A stretch of DNA of 64,000 nucleotides from Sphingopyxis sp. MWB1 (GTDB lineage Bacteria > Pseudomonadota > Alphaproteobacteria > Sphingomonadales > Sphingomonadaceae). Positions 14,648-22,176 of the stretch are shown piece after piece (the stretch's first letter is position 1; each line of letters opens with the position of its first letter). Where the stretch lies: NCBI RefSeq assembly GCF_000763945.1, contig NZ_JQFJ01000002.1, positions 1 through 64,000 of the forward strand, in the 5' to 3' direction. Both the position numbers and the translations under genes were made by a program. The notes below the pieces were generated by a model, which saw nothing but the letters and a program-made list of their open reading frames with translations, had not been told where the DNA came from and ran no database searches.

Positions 14648-15331
14648 CTAGGCCGGCAATTCGCCTTCGGGCCAGGGCCAGGGGCGTTCGCGAAACCATT
14701 TGGTGATGATATATTTGCGGCCCTTTCGCACCTTCATCCCGTGATGAAGCGTGTCGGCATTGGGAGTGCCGTCGGGGTTCACATTATTCCACGCCAGCAG
14801 CTTTCCCTGTTCGGGCTTGTGCATTTTTCCGGTCGCAAGAAAACGGGTGGCGCCCCCGGCGGGCGGTTCGTTGAGATAGATCATCAACGTCCAGCTGCGC
14901 TGCCCCGGAATCGCGCAATAAGTCTGCCAGTCGCTGCCGGCGGGATCGAAATAGTCGGTATGCGCCTTGAATTCCTGTCCCACATCATAGCGCTGCCCCT
15001 GCATCGGCTCGCCATAGGGCAGGGGAATGCCGGTGATGTCGTGGAGGCGGACATTCAGCGCGGCGACCAGCGGATCGCGGTGATCGAGATCGCAGGTGGT
15101 GCTGGTGCGAAAGGCGGTGTCGCCATTGGGATCGGCGATGGTCGAAGGATGGACGTCGCGGTCAATCCGCTCGATCAGCGCCTCGCACAAATCGACATCG
15201 AGAAAGCCCGGCAGGGTGAATTGCTGAAGCCGGGGCGTCGGGGCGCGGCGAATGCCCGGAAGGCGCGCCAGACGGTCGGCGGTGCGATCGGCGCCAGAGG
15301 TCGCCATGTCGACAATATGCTGTGCTGCCAT
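14648..15331 (-). CDS. 2OG-Fe(II) dioxygenase, prolyl 4-hydroxylase-like
   Basis: A 227-residue protein with a prolyl 4-hydroxylase alpha-subunit-like fold. Iron ligands are expected from HTDYFDP (HxD) and the distal histidine in ADTLHHGMKVRKGRKYIITKWF, whose lysine/arginine would bind 2-oxoglutarate. QRYDVGQEFKAH and WTLMIYLNEPPAGGATRF match the family core. The natural substrate in bacteria is unclear. The ATG at 15331 fits homologous starts better than an upstream frame to 15436, which would run to the tRNA. Its 3' end abuts the mobile element, so its last codons could derive from the integration event. Confidence 0.85.
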   Translation of the reverse strand: MAAQHIVDMATSGADRTADRLARLPGIRRAPTPRLQQFTLPGFLDVDLCEALIERIDRDVHPSTIADPNGDTAFRTSTTCDLDHRDPLVAALNVRLHDITGIPLPYGEPMQGQRYDVGQEFKAHTDYFDPAGSDWQTYCAIPGQRSWTLMIYLNEPPAGGATRFLATGKMHKPEQGKLLAWNNVNPDGTPNADTLHHGMKVRKGRKYIITKWFRERPWPWPEGELPA

Positions 15332-15436
15332 GGGCGCCTTTTTAGAGGGGAGCGGGCGCGCGAACAATGCTTGACGAAAGGGGACGCGCCGCTTATCGCC
15401 CGCGCCCTGCCGACGGCATATTTGCACGCGGCGCAT

Positions 15437-15514
15437 GGCGATCGTAGCTCAGTTGGTTAGAGCACCGGTTTGTGGTACCGGGGGTCGCGGGTTCAAGTCC
15501 CGTCGGTCGCCCCA
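15437..15514 (+). tRNA. tRNA-His (GTG anticodon)
   Basis: A complete cloverleaf is visible. The 7-bp acceptor is GCGATCG / CGGTCGC, the D arm is GCTC/GAGC, the anticodon stem is CCGGT/ACCGG with loop TTGTGGT (anticodon GTG), and the T arm is GCGGG TTCAAGT CCCGT. The extra G at position -1, diagnostic of tRNA-His, is encoded at 15437 opposite C73. CCA is encoded (15512-15514) and followed by a T6 run. Confidence 0.97.
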
Positions 15515-15583
15515 TTTTTTGCGATGATGACGAAGCAAAACGGGTCCGCAGGAAACGGCGTGACTCGCCACCCCTGTTGCATT

Positions 15584-15601
15584 ATTACGCCCTCACGTAA
15601 T
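15584..15601. promoter_or_regulatory. Dyad operator candidate upstream of the dehydrogenase
   Basis: ATTACG and CGTAAT are perfect inverted 6-mers with a 6-bp spacer, centred about 32 bp upstream of the dehydrogenase ATG. Position and symmetry fit a repressor or Lrp/AsnC-type site, but the regulator is unknown. Confidence 0.4.
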
Positions 15602-15624
15602 TTTTGAACGTAGAGGGTTCCGCC

Positions 15625-16674
15625 ATGTCCGCTGTATGGGATTTCGCCGATTTCGACGATCATGAACATGTTCATATGTTCCGGGATCGTGCGAGCGGAC
15701 TGACCGCCGTGATTGCCGTGCATTCGACCCATCTTGGTCCCGGTGCGGGCGGTGTGCGCTATTGGCATTATCCCGAGCGTGCCTCTGCGATTACCGACGC
15801 GCTGCGCCTGTCGCGCGGCATGAGCTATAAAAATGCCATGGCGGGTCTGCCGATGGGCGGGGGCAAGGGCGTGATATTGGCCGATGAAGGCCAGGTAAAA
15901 ACGCCCGAACTGCTCGCGGCCTTTGGCCGGGCGGTCGAATCGCTCGGCGGCGCCTATGTCACGGCCGAGGATGTCGGCGTGAATGATGCTGACATGGTCG
16001 AGATTTCCAAACACACCAAGCATGTCAGCGGCCTGCCCGTGGGCAACGGCGAGGTCGGCGGCGACCCGGGGCCTTTCACCGCGCTGGGCGTGTATCTGGG
16101 CGTCAAGGCGGCAATCAGGGAAGGGCTGGGCGTCGACGAGGTCAAGGATGTCCGCATCGCCATTCAGGGTGTGGGCAGCGTCGGCGGCAAGGTTGCGCGG
16201 CGGCTGGCGTCGGAAGGCGCGAAGCTGACGCTGGCCGATGTCAATCTGACGCGCGCGCAGGCGCTGGCTGAGGAATTGGGTGCCGATCTGGTCGATTCGG
16301 CGGCGATCATGGAGGTTGAGGCCGATGTGCTGAGCCCCAATGCGCTGGGCGCCATTCTGACCGAACAGAGCATCGAGCGGCTGAAGGTTCCCATTGTGGC
16401 GGGCGGCGCGAACAACCAGCTCGCCACCGCTGCCGATGGGCAACGCATCCATGATCGCGGCATCGTCTATGCCCCCGATTATGTGATCAACGCGGGCGGC
16501 ATCATCAATGTCGCGCTGGAATATCTAGGGCAGGGCAGCCGCGAAGAGGTGGAAAGCCGGATTCACAAGATTCCGGGCCGCCTCGCCGAGATATGGGCCG
16601 AAAGCAAGGCGAGCCAGACCCCGGCATCGGTGGTTGCCGACCGGATGGCGCAACAGTTGATCGGTCGCGGCTGA
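15625..16674 (+). CDS. ldh: Leucine/Glu/Phe/Val-type amino acid dehydrogenase
   Basis: A 349-residue NAD-dependent dehydrogenase that would oxidatively deaminate branched-chain amino acids to 2-oxo acids. The N-terminal dimerisation/substrate domain has RLSRGMSYKNAMAGL with Lys69 and PMGGGKGVI with catalytic Lys81. The C-terminal Rossmann domain has the nucleotide-binding loop GVGSVGGKVARRL. Its length (~350) fits leucine dehydrogenases rather than ~450-residue glutamate dehydrogenases. An ATG at 15625 with TAGAGGG upstream was chosen over an in-frame TTG at 15604. It is monocistronic; a dyad operator candidate precedes it. Leucine versus phenylalanine or valine specificity cannot be fixed from sequence alone. 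Confidence 0.88.
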   Translation: MSAVWDFADFDDHEHVHMFRDRASGLTAVIAVHSTHLGPGAGGVRYWHYPERASAITDALRLSRGMSYKNAMAGLPMGGGKGVILADEGQVKTPELLAAFGRAVESLGGAYVTAEDVGVNDADMVEISKHTKHVSGLPVGNGEVGGDPGPFTALGVYLGVKAAIREGLGVDEVKDVRIAIQGVGSVGGKVARRLASEGAKLTLADVNLTRAQALAEELGADLVDSAAIMEVEADVLSPNALGAILTEQSIERLKVPIVAGGANNQLATAADGQRIHDRGIVYAPDYVINAGGIINVALEYLGQGSREEVESRIHKIPGRLAEIWAESKASQTPASVVADRMAQQLIGRG

Positions 16675-16755
16675 GGACGGCCGGGGATGCCCCGGCGGCA
16701 CAATGGGCGACGATAGGAGTGGCGGCGCGACCAGATTGCGCTAAGCCTTCTCGCG

Positions 16756-17109
16756 ATGAAGCGGCATTTATTCTTTGTCGGCGGCTGGCTGTCGCTTGCC
16801 CTTGGCGCGGTGGGGGCGGTGCTGCCGCTGTTGCCGACCGTGCCCTTTGTCATTCTGGCCGCTTTCTGCTTTGCGCGCTCTTCGCCCCGGCTGGAGGCGT
16901 GGCTGGTGACGCACCCGCGTTTCGGGCAGCATATCGTCGCCTGGCGCGAGAATGGCGCGATCAGCCGCCGGGGGAAGGTGGCGGCACTGCTTGCCTTTGC
17001 GTTCAGTATCCTCATGGCCTTGCTGTTCGCCCCCTGGCCGTGGAAGCTGGTGCCGGTGGCAGCGGCGCTGATCGGCGGGAGCTGGATCTGGACGCGGCCG
17101 GAGGCCTGA
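16756..17109 (+). CDS. YbaN family (DUF454) inner membrane protein
   Basis: A 117-residue membrane protein of the DUF454/YbaN family. It starts MKRHLFFVGGWLSLALGAVGAVLPLLPTVPF, which matches the conserved first hairpin, followed by FARSSPRLEAWLVTHPRFG, a typical cytoplasmic motif. Two further hydrophobic segments at about 75-112 complete the protein. Function in bacteria is unknown. It lies 69 bp before ccmC on the same strand and may share a transcript with the cytochrome c genes. Confidence 0.85.
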   Translation: MKRHLFFVGGWLSLALGAVGAVLPLLPTVPFVILAAFCFARSSPRLEAWLVTHPRFGQHIVAWRENGAISRRGKVAALLAFAFSILMALLFAPWPWKLVPVAAALIGGSWIWTRPEA

Positions 17110-17178
17110 GGCGCGCCGGGAAGGGCGCGGGCAAATTGCTGGACCGTCCGGTTCGGCTCGCCTAAGGACGCGGAACCG

Positions 17179-17919
17179 ATGCACGCCTATGCGAATCCGA
17201 CCCGTTTTCTGGCGATTGCCAAGCCGCTGACGCCCTGGCTGCTGGTGCTGGGGCTGCTTTTTGTGGCGGCCGGGGCCTTTGCCGGCCTGACGATGGTGCC
17301 GGGCGATTACAAGCAGGGCGAAACCGCGCGCATCCTTTATGTTCACGTCCCCTCGGCCTGGCTTGGCATGGGGGGATGGACCGGCCTGGCGCTGGCAGGG
17401 CTGGTGCAGCTGATCTGGCGGCATCCGCTTGCCGGGGTGGCGGCGCGCGCGATTGCGGTGCCGGGCATGTTGTTTACGGCGCTGTGCCTCGCCACCGGCT
17501 CGATCTGGGGCAAGCCCACCTGGGGCACCTGGTGGGAATGGGACGGGCGCATGACCTCGATGCTGGTGCTGCTGTTTCTTTATGCCGGTTTCATCGCGCT
17601 GACCAATGGCGAGCGCGAGAATGAAGCGGGAGGGAGCGTGTCGCGCGGCGCGGCCATTTATGCGCTGGTGGGGGCGATCAACCTGCCGATCATCAATCGC
17701 AGCGTCGTATGGTGGAACAGCCTGCATCAAGGGCCGAGCATCACCTTGCGCGGGTCGAGCATCGATGGCGCGCTTTTGTGGCCGCTGGGGCTGACATTGG
17801 TTGGATTCTCCCTGCTGTTCGGTGCGATTGTCCTGATGCGGATGCGGCGGATCATTGCCGATAATCGCGTGACGGCGCGGCTGCGGCGCATGGCGGGCAG
17901 CGAAGAGGGGGCGCTATGA
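17179..17919 (+). CDS. ccmC: Heme exporter/handling protein CcmC
   Basis: A 246-residue polytopic membrane protein of system I cytochrome c maturation. Six membrane spans can be outlined. The tryptophan-rich heme-binding loop appears as WGKPTWGTWWEWDGRMTS (about 113-130). Histidines flanking it are in YVHVPSAW and WWNSLHQGPSI. CcmC attaches heme to the chaperone CcmE in the periplasm. The stop codon overlaps the ccmD start (ATGA). Confidence 0.95.
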   Translation: MHAYANPTRFLAIAKPLTPWLLVLGLLFVAAGAFAGLTMVPGDYKQGETARILYVHVPSAWLGMGGWTGLALAGLVQLIWRHPLAGVAARAIAVPGMLFTALCLATGSIWGKPTWGTWWEWDGRMTSMLVLLFLYAGFIALTNGERENEAGGSVSRGAAIYALVGAINLPIINRSVVWWNSLHQGPSITLRGSSIDGALLWPLGLTLVGFSLLFGAIVLMRMRRIIADNRVTARLRRMAGSEEGAL

Positions 17920-18071
17920 GCGGAGTGATTACGGGGTCGGGCCAATGGGCCTATGTCGTTGCCGCCTATGCGCTGACGGCGCTGCTGACCGGCGCGGTGC
18001 TCTGGCATAGCTGGCGGAGCATGGCCAAGGCGGAAAAGCGCAGCGACGCGCTACGCCGGGACCGGCGATGA
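17916..18071 (+). CDS. ccmD: Heme exporter protein CcmD
   Basis: A 51-residue protein in the standard position between ccmC and ccmE. The sequence MSGVITGSGQWAYVVAAYAL is the start of a single transmembrane helix that continues TALLTGAVLWHSWRS, followed by a charged tail (AKAEKRSDALRRDRR). CcmD stabilises the CcmABC complex and releases holo-CcmE. It overlaps both neighbours by 4 bp, showing tight coupling. Confidence 0.92.
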   Translation: MSGVITGSGQWAYVVAAYALTALLTGAVLWHSWRSMAKAEKRSDALRRDRR

Positions 18072-18544
18072 AGGCGAAGCATCAACGCCTGATATTGGGA
18101 TTGCTCGCGCTGGCGGGCATTGTTGGCGCGGGCGTGCTGGGCGCCAGCGCGCTGCGCGACGAGGCCGCCTATTTTCGCACCCCTCAGGACGTGGCGGGCG
18201 GCGCGGCGAAGGTGGGCGAGGCGATGCGGCTGGGCGGCATGGTCGCCGCAGGCAGCATCGCGAAACAGCCCGATGGGGTAAGCATCCGTTTTGTTGCCAC
18301 CGATGGCAAGGCGAGCGTGCCGGTCGAATTCACGGGCATCGTCCCCGATCTGTTTGCCGAAAAAGCTGGCATGGTGGCCGATGGGCGGATGCGCGCCGAC
18401 GGGGTGTTTGTCGCCGACCGGATTCTCGCAAAACATGATGAACGCTATATGCCGCCGCAGATGGGCGATATGCCCGCGGCGGTGGCAGCGGAAGTGCAAG
18501 GGGCGGGGTCCGGTGCGGTTCAGGCGCGCGAGGCGGGGCTGTGA
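18068..18544 (+). CDS. ccmE: Cytochrome c maturation heme chaperone CcmE
   Basis: A 158-residue periplasmic heme chaperone anchored by one N-terminal helix (about 7-27). An OB-fold beta barrel follows (MRLGGMVAAGS, then SVPVEFTGIVPDLF). The covalent heme site is in KHDERYMPP: His123 and Tyr127. The 30-residue C-terminal tail is flexible. The start overlaps ccmD and the end overlaps ccmF (GTGA), consistent with one polycistronic message. Confidence 0.95.
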   Translation: MKAKHQRLILGLLALAGIVGAGVLGASALRDEAAYFRTPQDVAGGAAKVGEAMRLGGMVAAGSIAKQPDGVSIRFVATDGKASVPVEFTGIVPDLFAEKAGMVADGRMRADGVFVADRILAKHDERYMPPQMGDMPAAVAAEVQGAGSGAVQAREAGL

Positions 18545-20511
18545 TTGCGGAACTGGGCCTTGCGCTATTGTGGATAGCGGCGGCGCTGGCGTGCCTGACG
18601 CTTGTTTCGGGCATTTTGTTCCTGCGCGACGGACGCAGCGAACTGGCCTCGACCGTGCGGCCCGCCAGCGTAGCGCAGGGGGTGCTCACCGCCCTGTCCT
18701 TTGCCCTGCTGATCGCGCTGTTCGTGCGGTCGGACATGTCGGTCGAGCTGGTCGCGCGCAACAGCAACAGTCTGAAACCGATGCTGTTCAAGATCGCCGG
18801 AACCTGGGGCAATCATGAAGGGTCGATGCTGCTCTGGCTGACGATCCTGTCGCTGTCGGGGGGATTGATCGCGCTGTTCGAAAAGCGGCTGCGCGAGGAT
18901 ACGCTGATCGCGACCCTGACCGCGCAGGCCGCGCTGAGCCTTGGCTTTTTTGCCTTTCTGCTCTTTTCTTCCAACCCTTTCAGCCGTTTGCCGGTTGCGC
19001 CGCCCGACGGGCAGGGGCTGAACCCGCTGTTGCAGGATATCGGGCTCGCCTTTCATCCGCCGACGCTTTACGTCGGCTATGTCGGCCTGTCGGTGGCGTT
19101 CAGCTTTGCGGTCGGCGCACTGGTCACGCGCGAGATTGGTCCCGCCTTTGCCCGCGCGATGCGCCCCTGGGTGCTGGGAAGCTGGATCTTCCTGACCTTG
19201 GGGATCACCGCGGGCAGCTATTGGGCCTATTATGAGCTGGGCTGGGGCGGCTGGTGGTTCTGGGACCCGGTGGAAAATGTCTCGCTTCTCCCCTGGCTCG
19301 CCGGGGCGGCCCTGCTCCATTCGGTGGCGGTGACGGCGACGCGCAATGCGCTGCGCGCCTGGACGGTGATGCTCGCCGTTGTCGGCTTTTCCATGTCGAT
19401 GGTCGGCACCTTCATTGTCCGGTCGGGGCTTTTGACCAGCGTGCACAGTTTTGCGGTCGATCCCGAACGCGGCGCTTTCCTGCTGGTGCTGATGGCGCTT
19501 TATATCGGCGGGGCGCTGACCCTGTTTGCGCTGCGCGCCGGGGCGGTGGCGGAGGGCAAGAAATTCGCGCTGCTCAGCCGCGAAGGCTCGCTGGTGATCA
19601 ATAATTTGCTGCTCACTACCATCTTGGCGCTGGTGCTGCTGGGGACGCTTTATCCAATCGTTGCCGAGGCGATGGGCGAGAAAATTTCGGTCGGACCGCC
19701 CTATTATAACCGCGTGGCGGGGCCGCTCGCGCTGATCCTGTGCCTGGTCATGGTGGCGGGGCCACTGCTCGGCTGGCGCAAGGATGACGGGCGCAAGCTG
19801 TGGACGCGCCTGCCGGTGCCGCTGTTTGCGGGGGGCGCGATCCTGTTCTCGCTCGTCCTGTTTGGTGGGCGGGTCGAGATATTGCCGCTGCTCGGGATGA
19901 CGGTGGCGGCGATTGTCGCGCTGGCGAGCTTTGCGCCGCTGTGGGGGCGCAATCTGCGCCGGACGCCCCTGCCCGTGTGGGGCATGGTGGTCGCGCATTT
20001 CGGGGTTGCCGTGACGCTCGCTGGTATGGGCGCCGAAAGCGCGTTCCTGAAAGAACGGCTGGTTGCGGCCGCGCCCGGCGATATTGTCAAAATTGACGAT
20101 TTTTCGGTGCGCTTTGACGGCGTTCGTCCGGTTGCTGGCCCGAATTATACTGCGCTCAAGGCGCGGCTGGTTGTCACCGACCCGGGCGGGAAGGCGGTCG
20201 TCATGGCGCCCGAATCGCGCATGTTCCCGGGGCTGATGGGGCGCACGCCGGTCGAAACCAATGAAGCCGCCTTGCTGACGCGGCCGGGTGGGCAGCTTTA
20301 CGCCGTGCTCGGCCAGCCGGTGCCGGGCGAAGGTGCGGGTGTGGCGCGCTATCAACTGCGCCTGTGGTGGAAGCCGCTGGTGTGGTGGATATGGCTGGGC
20401 GGCGGCCTGATTGCCTTGGGCGCGCTGCTCGCGCTGATTGGCCGCGCGCAGTGGTTGACCCTGTGGCGCGCGCGCCGTGCGCGCAAGGCAGAGGAGCGTT
20501 TTGCACCATGA
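18541..20511 (+). CDS. ccmF: Heme lyase CcmF
   Basis: A 656-residue polytopic protein that, with CcmH, ligates heme to apocytochrome c. The WWD heme domain is seen in WGGWWFWDPVENVSLLPWL (about 235-253). Periplasmic histidines are in IAGTWGNHEGSMLLW and ALLHSVAVT. A large C-terminal periplasmic beta domain precedes the last span. It begins with GTG overlapping the ccmE stop and ends in an ATGA overlap with the thioredoxin gene. Confidence 0.95.
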   Translation: MIAELGLALLWIAAALACLTLVSGILFLRDGRSELASTVRPASVAQGVLTALSFALLIALFVRSDMSVELVARNSNSLKPMLFKIAGTWGNHEGSMLLWLTILSLSGGLIALFEKRLREDTLIATLTAQAALSLGFFAFLLFSSNPFSRLPVAPPDGQGLNPLLQDIGLAFHPPTLYVGYVGLSVAFSFAVGALVTREIGPAFARAMRPWVLGSWIFLTLGITAGSYWAYYELGWGGWWFWDPVENVSLLPWLAGAALLHSVAVTATRNALRAWTVMLAVVGFSMSMVGTFIVRSGLLTSVHSFAVDPERGAFLLVLMALYIGGALTLFALRAGAVAEGKKFALLSREGSLVINNLLLTTILALVLLGTLYPIVAEAMGEKISVGPPYYNRVAGPLALILCLVMVAGPLLGWRKDDGRKLWTRLPVPLFAGGAILFSLVLFGGRVEILPLLGMTVAAIVALASFAPLWGRNLRRTPLPVWGMVVAHFGVAVTLAGMGAESAFLKERLVAAAPGDIVKIDDFSVRFDGVRPVAGPNYTALKARLVVTDPGGKAVVMAPESRMFPGLMGRTPVETNEAALLTRPGGQLYAVLGQPVPGEGAGVARYQLRLWWKPLVWWIWLGGGLIALGALLALIGRAQWLTLWRARRARKAEERFAP

Positions 20512-21038
20512 AGAAACATTGGCTTTTGTTCGTGCCGCTGGCGATTTTGGGCCTGCTGTTCGGCGCCTTCCTCTATCGGCTGACCACCCCGGCCGAAACC
20601 CTGGTCCAGTCGCACTGGATCGACAAGCCGATGCCGCTGTTCAACCTGCCCCCCGCGACCGCCGGGGTGCCGGGGCTGAAAAGCGCCGATCTGGCCGATG
20701 GCAAGCCGCGGCTGGTCAATATTTTCGCAAGCTGGTGCATTCCCTGCCGCGCCGAAGCGCCGCAGCTGGAGGCGCTGAAAAAAGCCGGAGTGCCGATCGA
20801 CGGCATCGCCATTCGCGACCGGCCCGAGGATGTCGCGCAATTTCTGAAGGAATATGGCAATCCTTTCGACCGCATCGGCTCTGACATGCAAAGCAGCGTG
20901 CAGATTGCGCTGGGGTCGTCGGGGGTGCCGGAGAGCTTTCTGGTCGATGGCAAGGGGATTATTCGCGAACAGATTCAGGGCGTGATCCTGGCCGAGCATG
21001 TCCCCGAAATCCTCGCCAAGCTGGAGGCGATGGAGTGA
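20508..21038 (+). CDS. dsbE: Periplasmic thiol-disulfide oxidoreductase DsbE/CcmG
   Basis: A 176-residue membrane-anchored thioredoxin. The N-terminal helix (residues 5-24) keeps it in the inner membrane facing the periplasm. The active site is WCIPC (Cys77, Cys80), and the cis-proline region is in SSGVPESFLVDGKG. It keeps apocytochrome cysteines reduced before heme attachment. An upstream in-frame extension overlapping ccmF was rejected in favour of the ATG at 20508, which overlaps the ccmF stop by 4 bp. Confidence 0.94.
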   Translation: MKKHWLLFVPLAILGLLFGAFLYRLTTPAETLVQSHWIDKPMPLFNLPPATAGVPGLKSADLADGKPRLVNIFASWCIPCRAEAPQLEALKKAGVPIDGIAIRDRPEDVAQFLKEYGNPFDRIGSDMQSSVQIALGSSGVPESFLVDGKGIIREQIQGVILAEHVPEILAKLEAME

Positions 21039-21487
21039 AGGCGCCCGGCCTGCTGCTGACGCTCAGCCTCTTGGCGGCGGCTTGGTGGGGCGGGGCGGGG
21101 CCGCTTGCGGCGCAGGATCGCTTGCCGCCCGCGCCCTATGCCTATCAGCAGCTTCGCGATCCTGCGAAAGAGGCGGAGGCGAGGGCGCTGATGGAAAGCC
21201 TGCGCTGTCTGGTCTGTCAGGGCCAGTCGATTGCGGACAGCGACGCAGCGCTCGCGGGCGATATGCGGCATGAGGTGCGAAGCAAATTGGCGGCGGGCGA
21301 AAGCCCCGAAGCCATTCGCGAATGGCTTGTCGCGCGCTATGGCAATTGGGTGAGCTATGACCCGCCGCTGGATATGGCGACGGCCTTGCTGTGGGGCGGC
21401 CCGTTCATTTTCCTTGCGCTGGGCATCTGGCTTGCCTCGCGGCGGTTCATGGGGCGCGGAACGCCCAGCGAGAATGAGGCCCCATGA
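21035..21487 (+). CDS. ccmH: Cytochrome c maturation protein CcmH (CycL type)
   Basis: A 150-residue redox protein with a cleavable or anchoring N-terminal helix. It has the redox motif LRCLVCQ (Cys58, Cys61), then GQSIADSDAALAGDMRHEVR, and a C-terminal transmembrane helix at about 113-131 (ATALLWGGPFIFLALGIWLA). It transfers electrons from CcmG to apocytochrome c and works with CcmF. It uses a GTG start overlapping the dsbE stop and a 4-bp overlap with the next gene. Confidence 0.95.
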   Translation: MKAPGLLLTLSLLAAAWWGGAGPLAAQDRLPPAPYAYQQLRDPAKEAEARALMESLRCLVCQGQSIADSDAALAGDMRHEVRSKLAAGESPEAIREWLVARYGNWVSYDPPLDMATALLWGGPFIFLALGIWLASRRFMGRGTPSENEAP

Positions 21488-22131
21488 CCTATTTCTGGAT
21501 ATTGGTCGCGATCGGCGTCACCATGGGCGTGATGATCTGGCGGGGACGGCTGGTGGGCGATGCGCGCACCCGGCTGGCATCGGCGATGGTGATTGCGCTG
21601 TCAGGCTATGCTTTGCAAGGGCATCCGATGTTGCCGGGAAAACCCGTCGCGGCGCCCGACGAGCCCGAAGGATTTGGCGAGGCGATCCGCGATCAGCGGC
21701 GCGGCATGTCGGAACGCTTCGGTCCCGCGGCGCAGTGGCTGGGCATGTCGGACGGCTTCATGCGGACGGGCAAAACCAGGCTGGCCGCGCAAACGCTGGA
21801 AAAGGCGCTCGAAAAATATCCCGACAATGTCGATCTGTGGGTCGGGCTGGGCAATGCGCTGGTCGCCCATGGCGGCGGCATGATGTCTCCGGCGGCGTCG
21901 CTTGCGTTTGACGAGGCGGCGCGGCGCGATCCCGCGCACCCCGCGCCGCCTTTCTTTGAGGGGTTGGCGAAAGCGCAAAGCGGCGATTTCACGGGCGCGG
22001 AGCGCGTGTGGTCGGACTTGCTCGCGCGCAGCCCGGACGACGCGCCGTGGCGGCCCGATCTGGAGCAGCGGTTGACGCAGCTTCGCGCCGTGCTGGAGCC
22101 GGCACCGCCGAACCCTTCCGAAGCAGGATGA
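21484..22131 (+). CDS. TPR cytochrome c biogenesis protein (CcmI/CycH-like)
   Basis: A 215-residue protein with one N-terminal membrane helix (WILVAIGVTMGVMIW), a short second hydrophobic stretch, and a periplasmic part with about two to three tetratricopeptide repeats (WLGMSDGFMRTGKTRLAAQTLEKALEK, then WVGLGNALVAHGGG and PAPPFFEGLAKAQSGDFTGAERVW). CcmI captures the C-terminus of apocytochrome c and brings it to CcmFH. It is much shorter than the enterobacterial CcmH/CcmI, and the N-terminal double-helix module is reduced. It is the last gene of the ccm operon here. Confidence 0.85.
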   Translation: MTYFWILVAIGVTMGVMIWRGRLVGDARTRLASAMVIALSGYALQGHPMLPGKPVAAPDEPEGFGEAIRDQRRGMSERFGPAAQWLGMSDGFMRTGKTRLAAQTLEKALEKYPDNVDLWVGLGNALVAHGGGMMSPAASLAFDEAARRDPAHPAPPFFEGLAKAQSGDFTGAERVWSDLLARSPDDAPWRPDLEQRLTQLRAVLEPAPPNPSEAG

Positions 22132-22176
22132 TTTCCATGCTGTTCCAAATGGAACGACTGGGCTAAAGGCCCCGGC

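Noticed and set aside
14644..14656. CCTAGGCC-like sequence shared by the IS5 right end and the recombinase-dioxygenase junction as a possible attachment repeat
   Set aside because: The match is only about 8 bp, centred on CTAG, which is also the IS5 target. It is too short to support a core site.
15437..15514. tRNA-His as the integration site of the mobile element
   Set aside because: The tRNA lies about 800 bp beyond the recombinase gene with a complete chromosomal gene between them, and large serine recombinases rarely use tRNA genes. No tRNA fragment was seen at the left end.
18565..20355. A ~596-codon open frame antisense to ccmF
   Set aside because: ccmF on the other strand is complete and conserved. 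The antisense translation is low-complexity, rich in R, Q and H, and has no motif.
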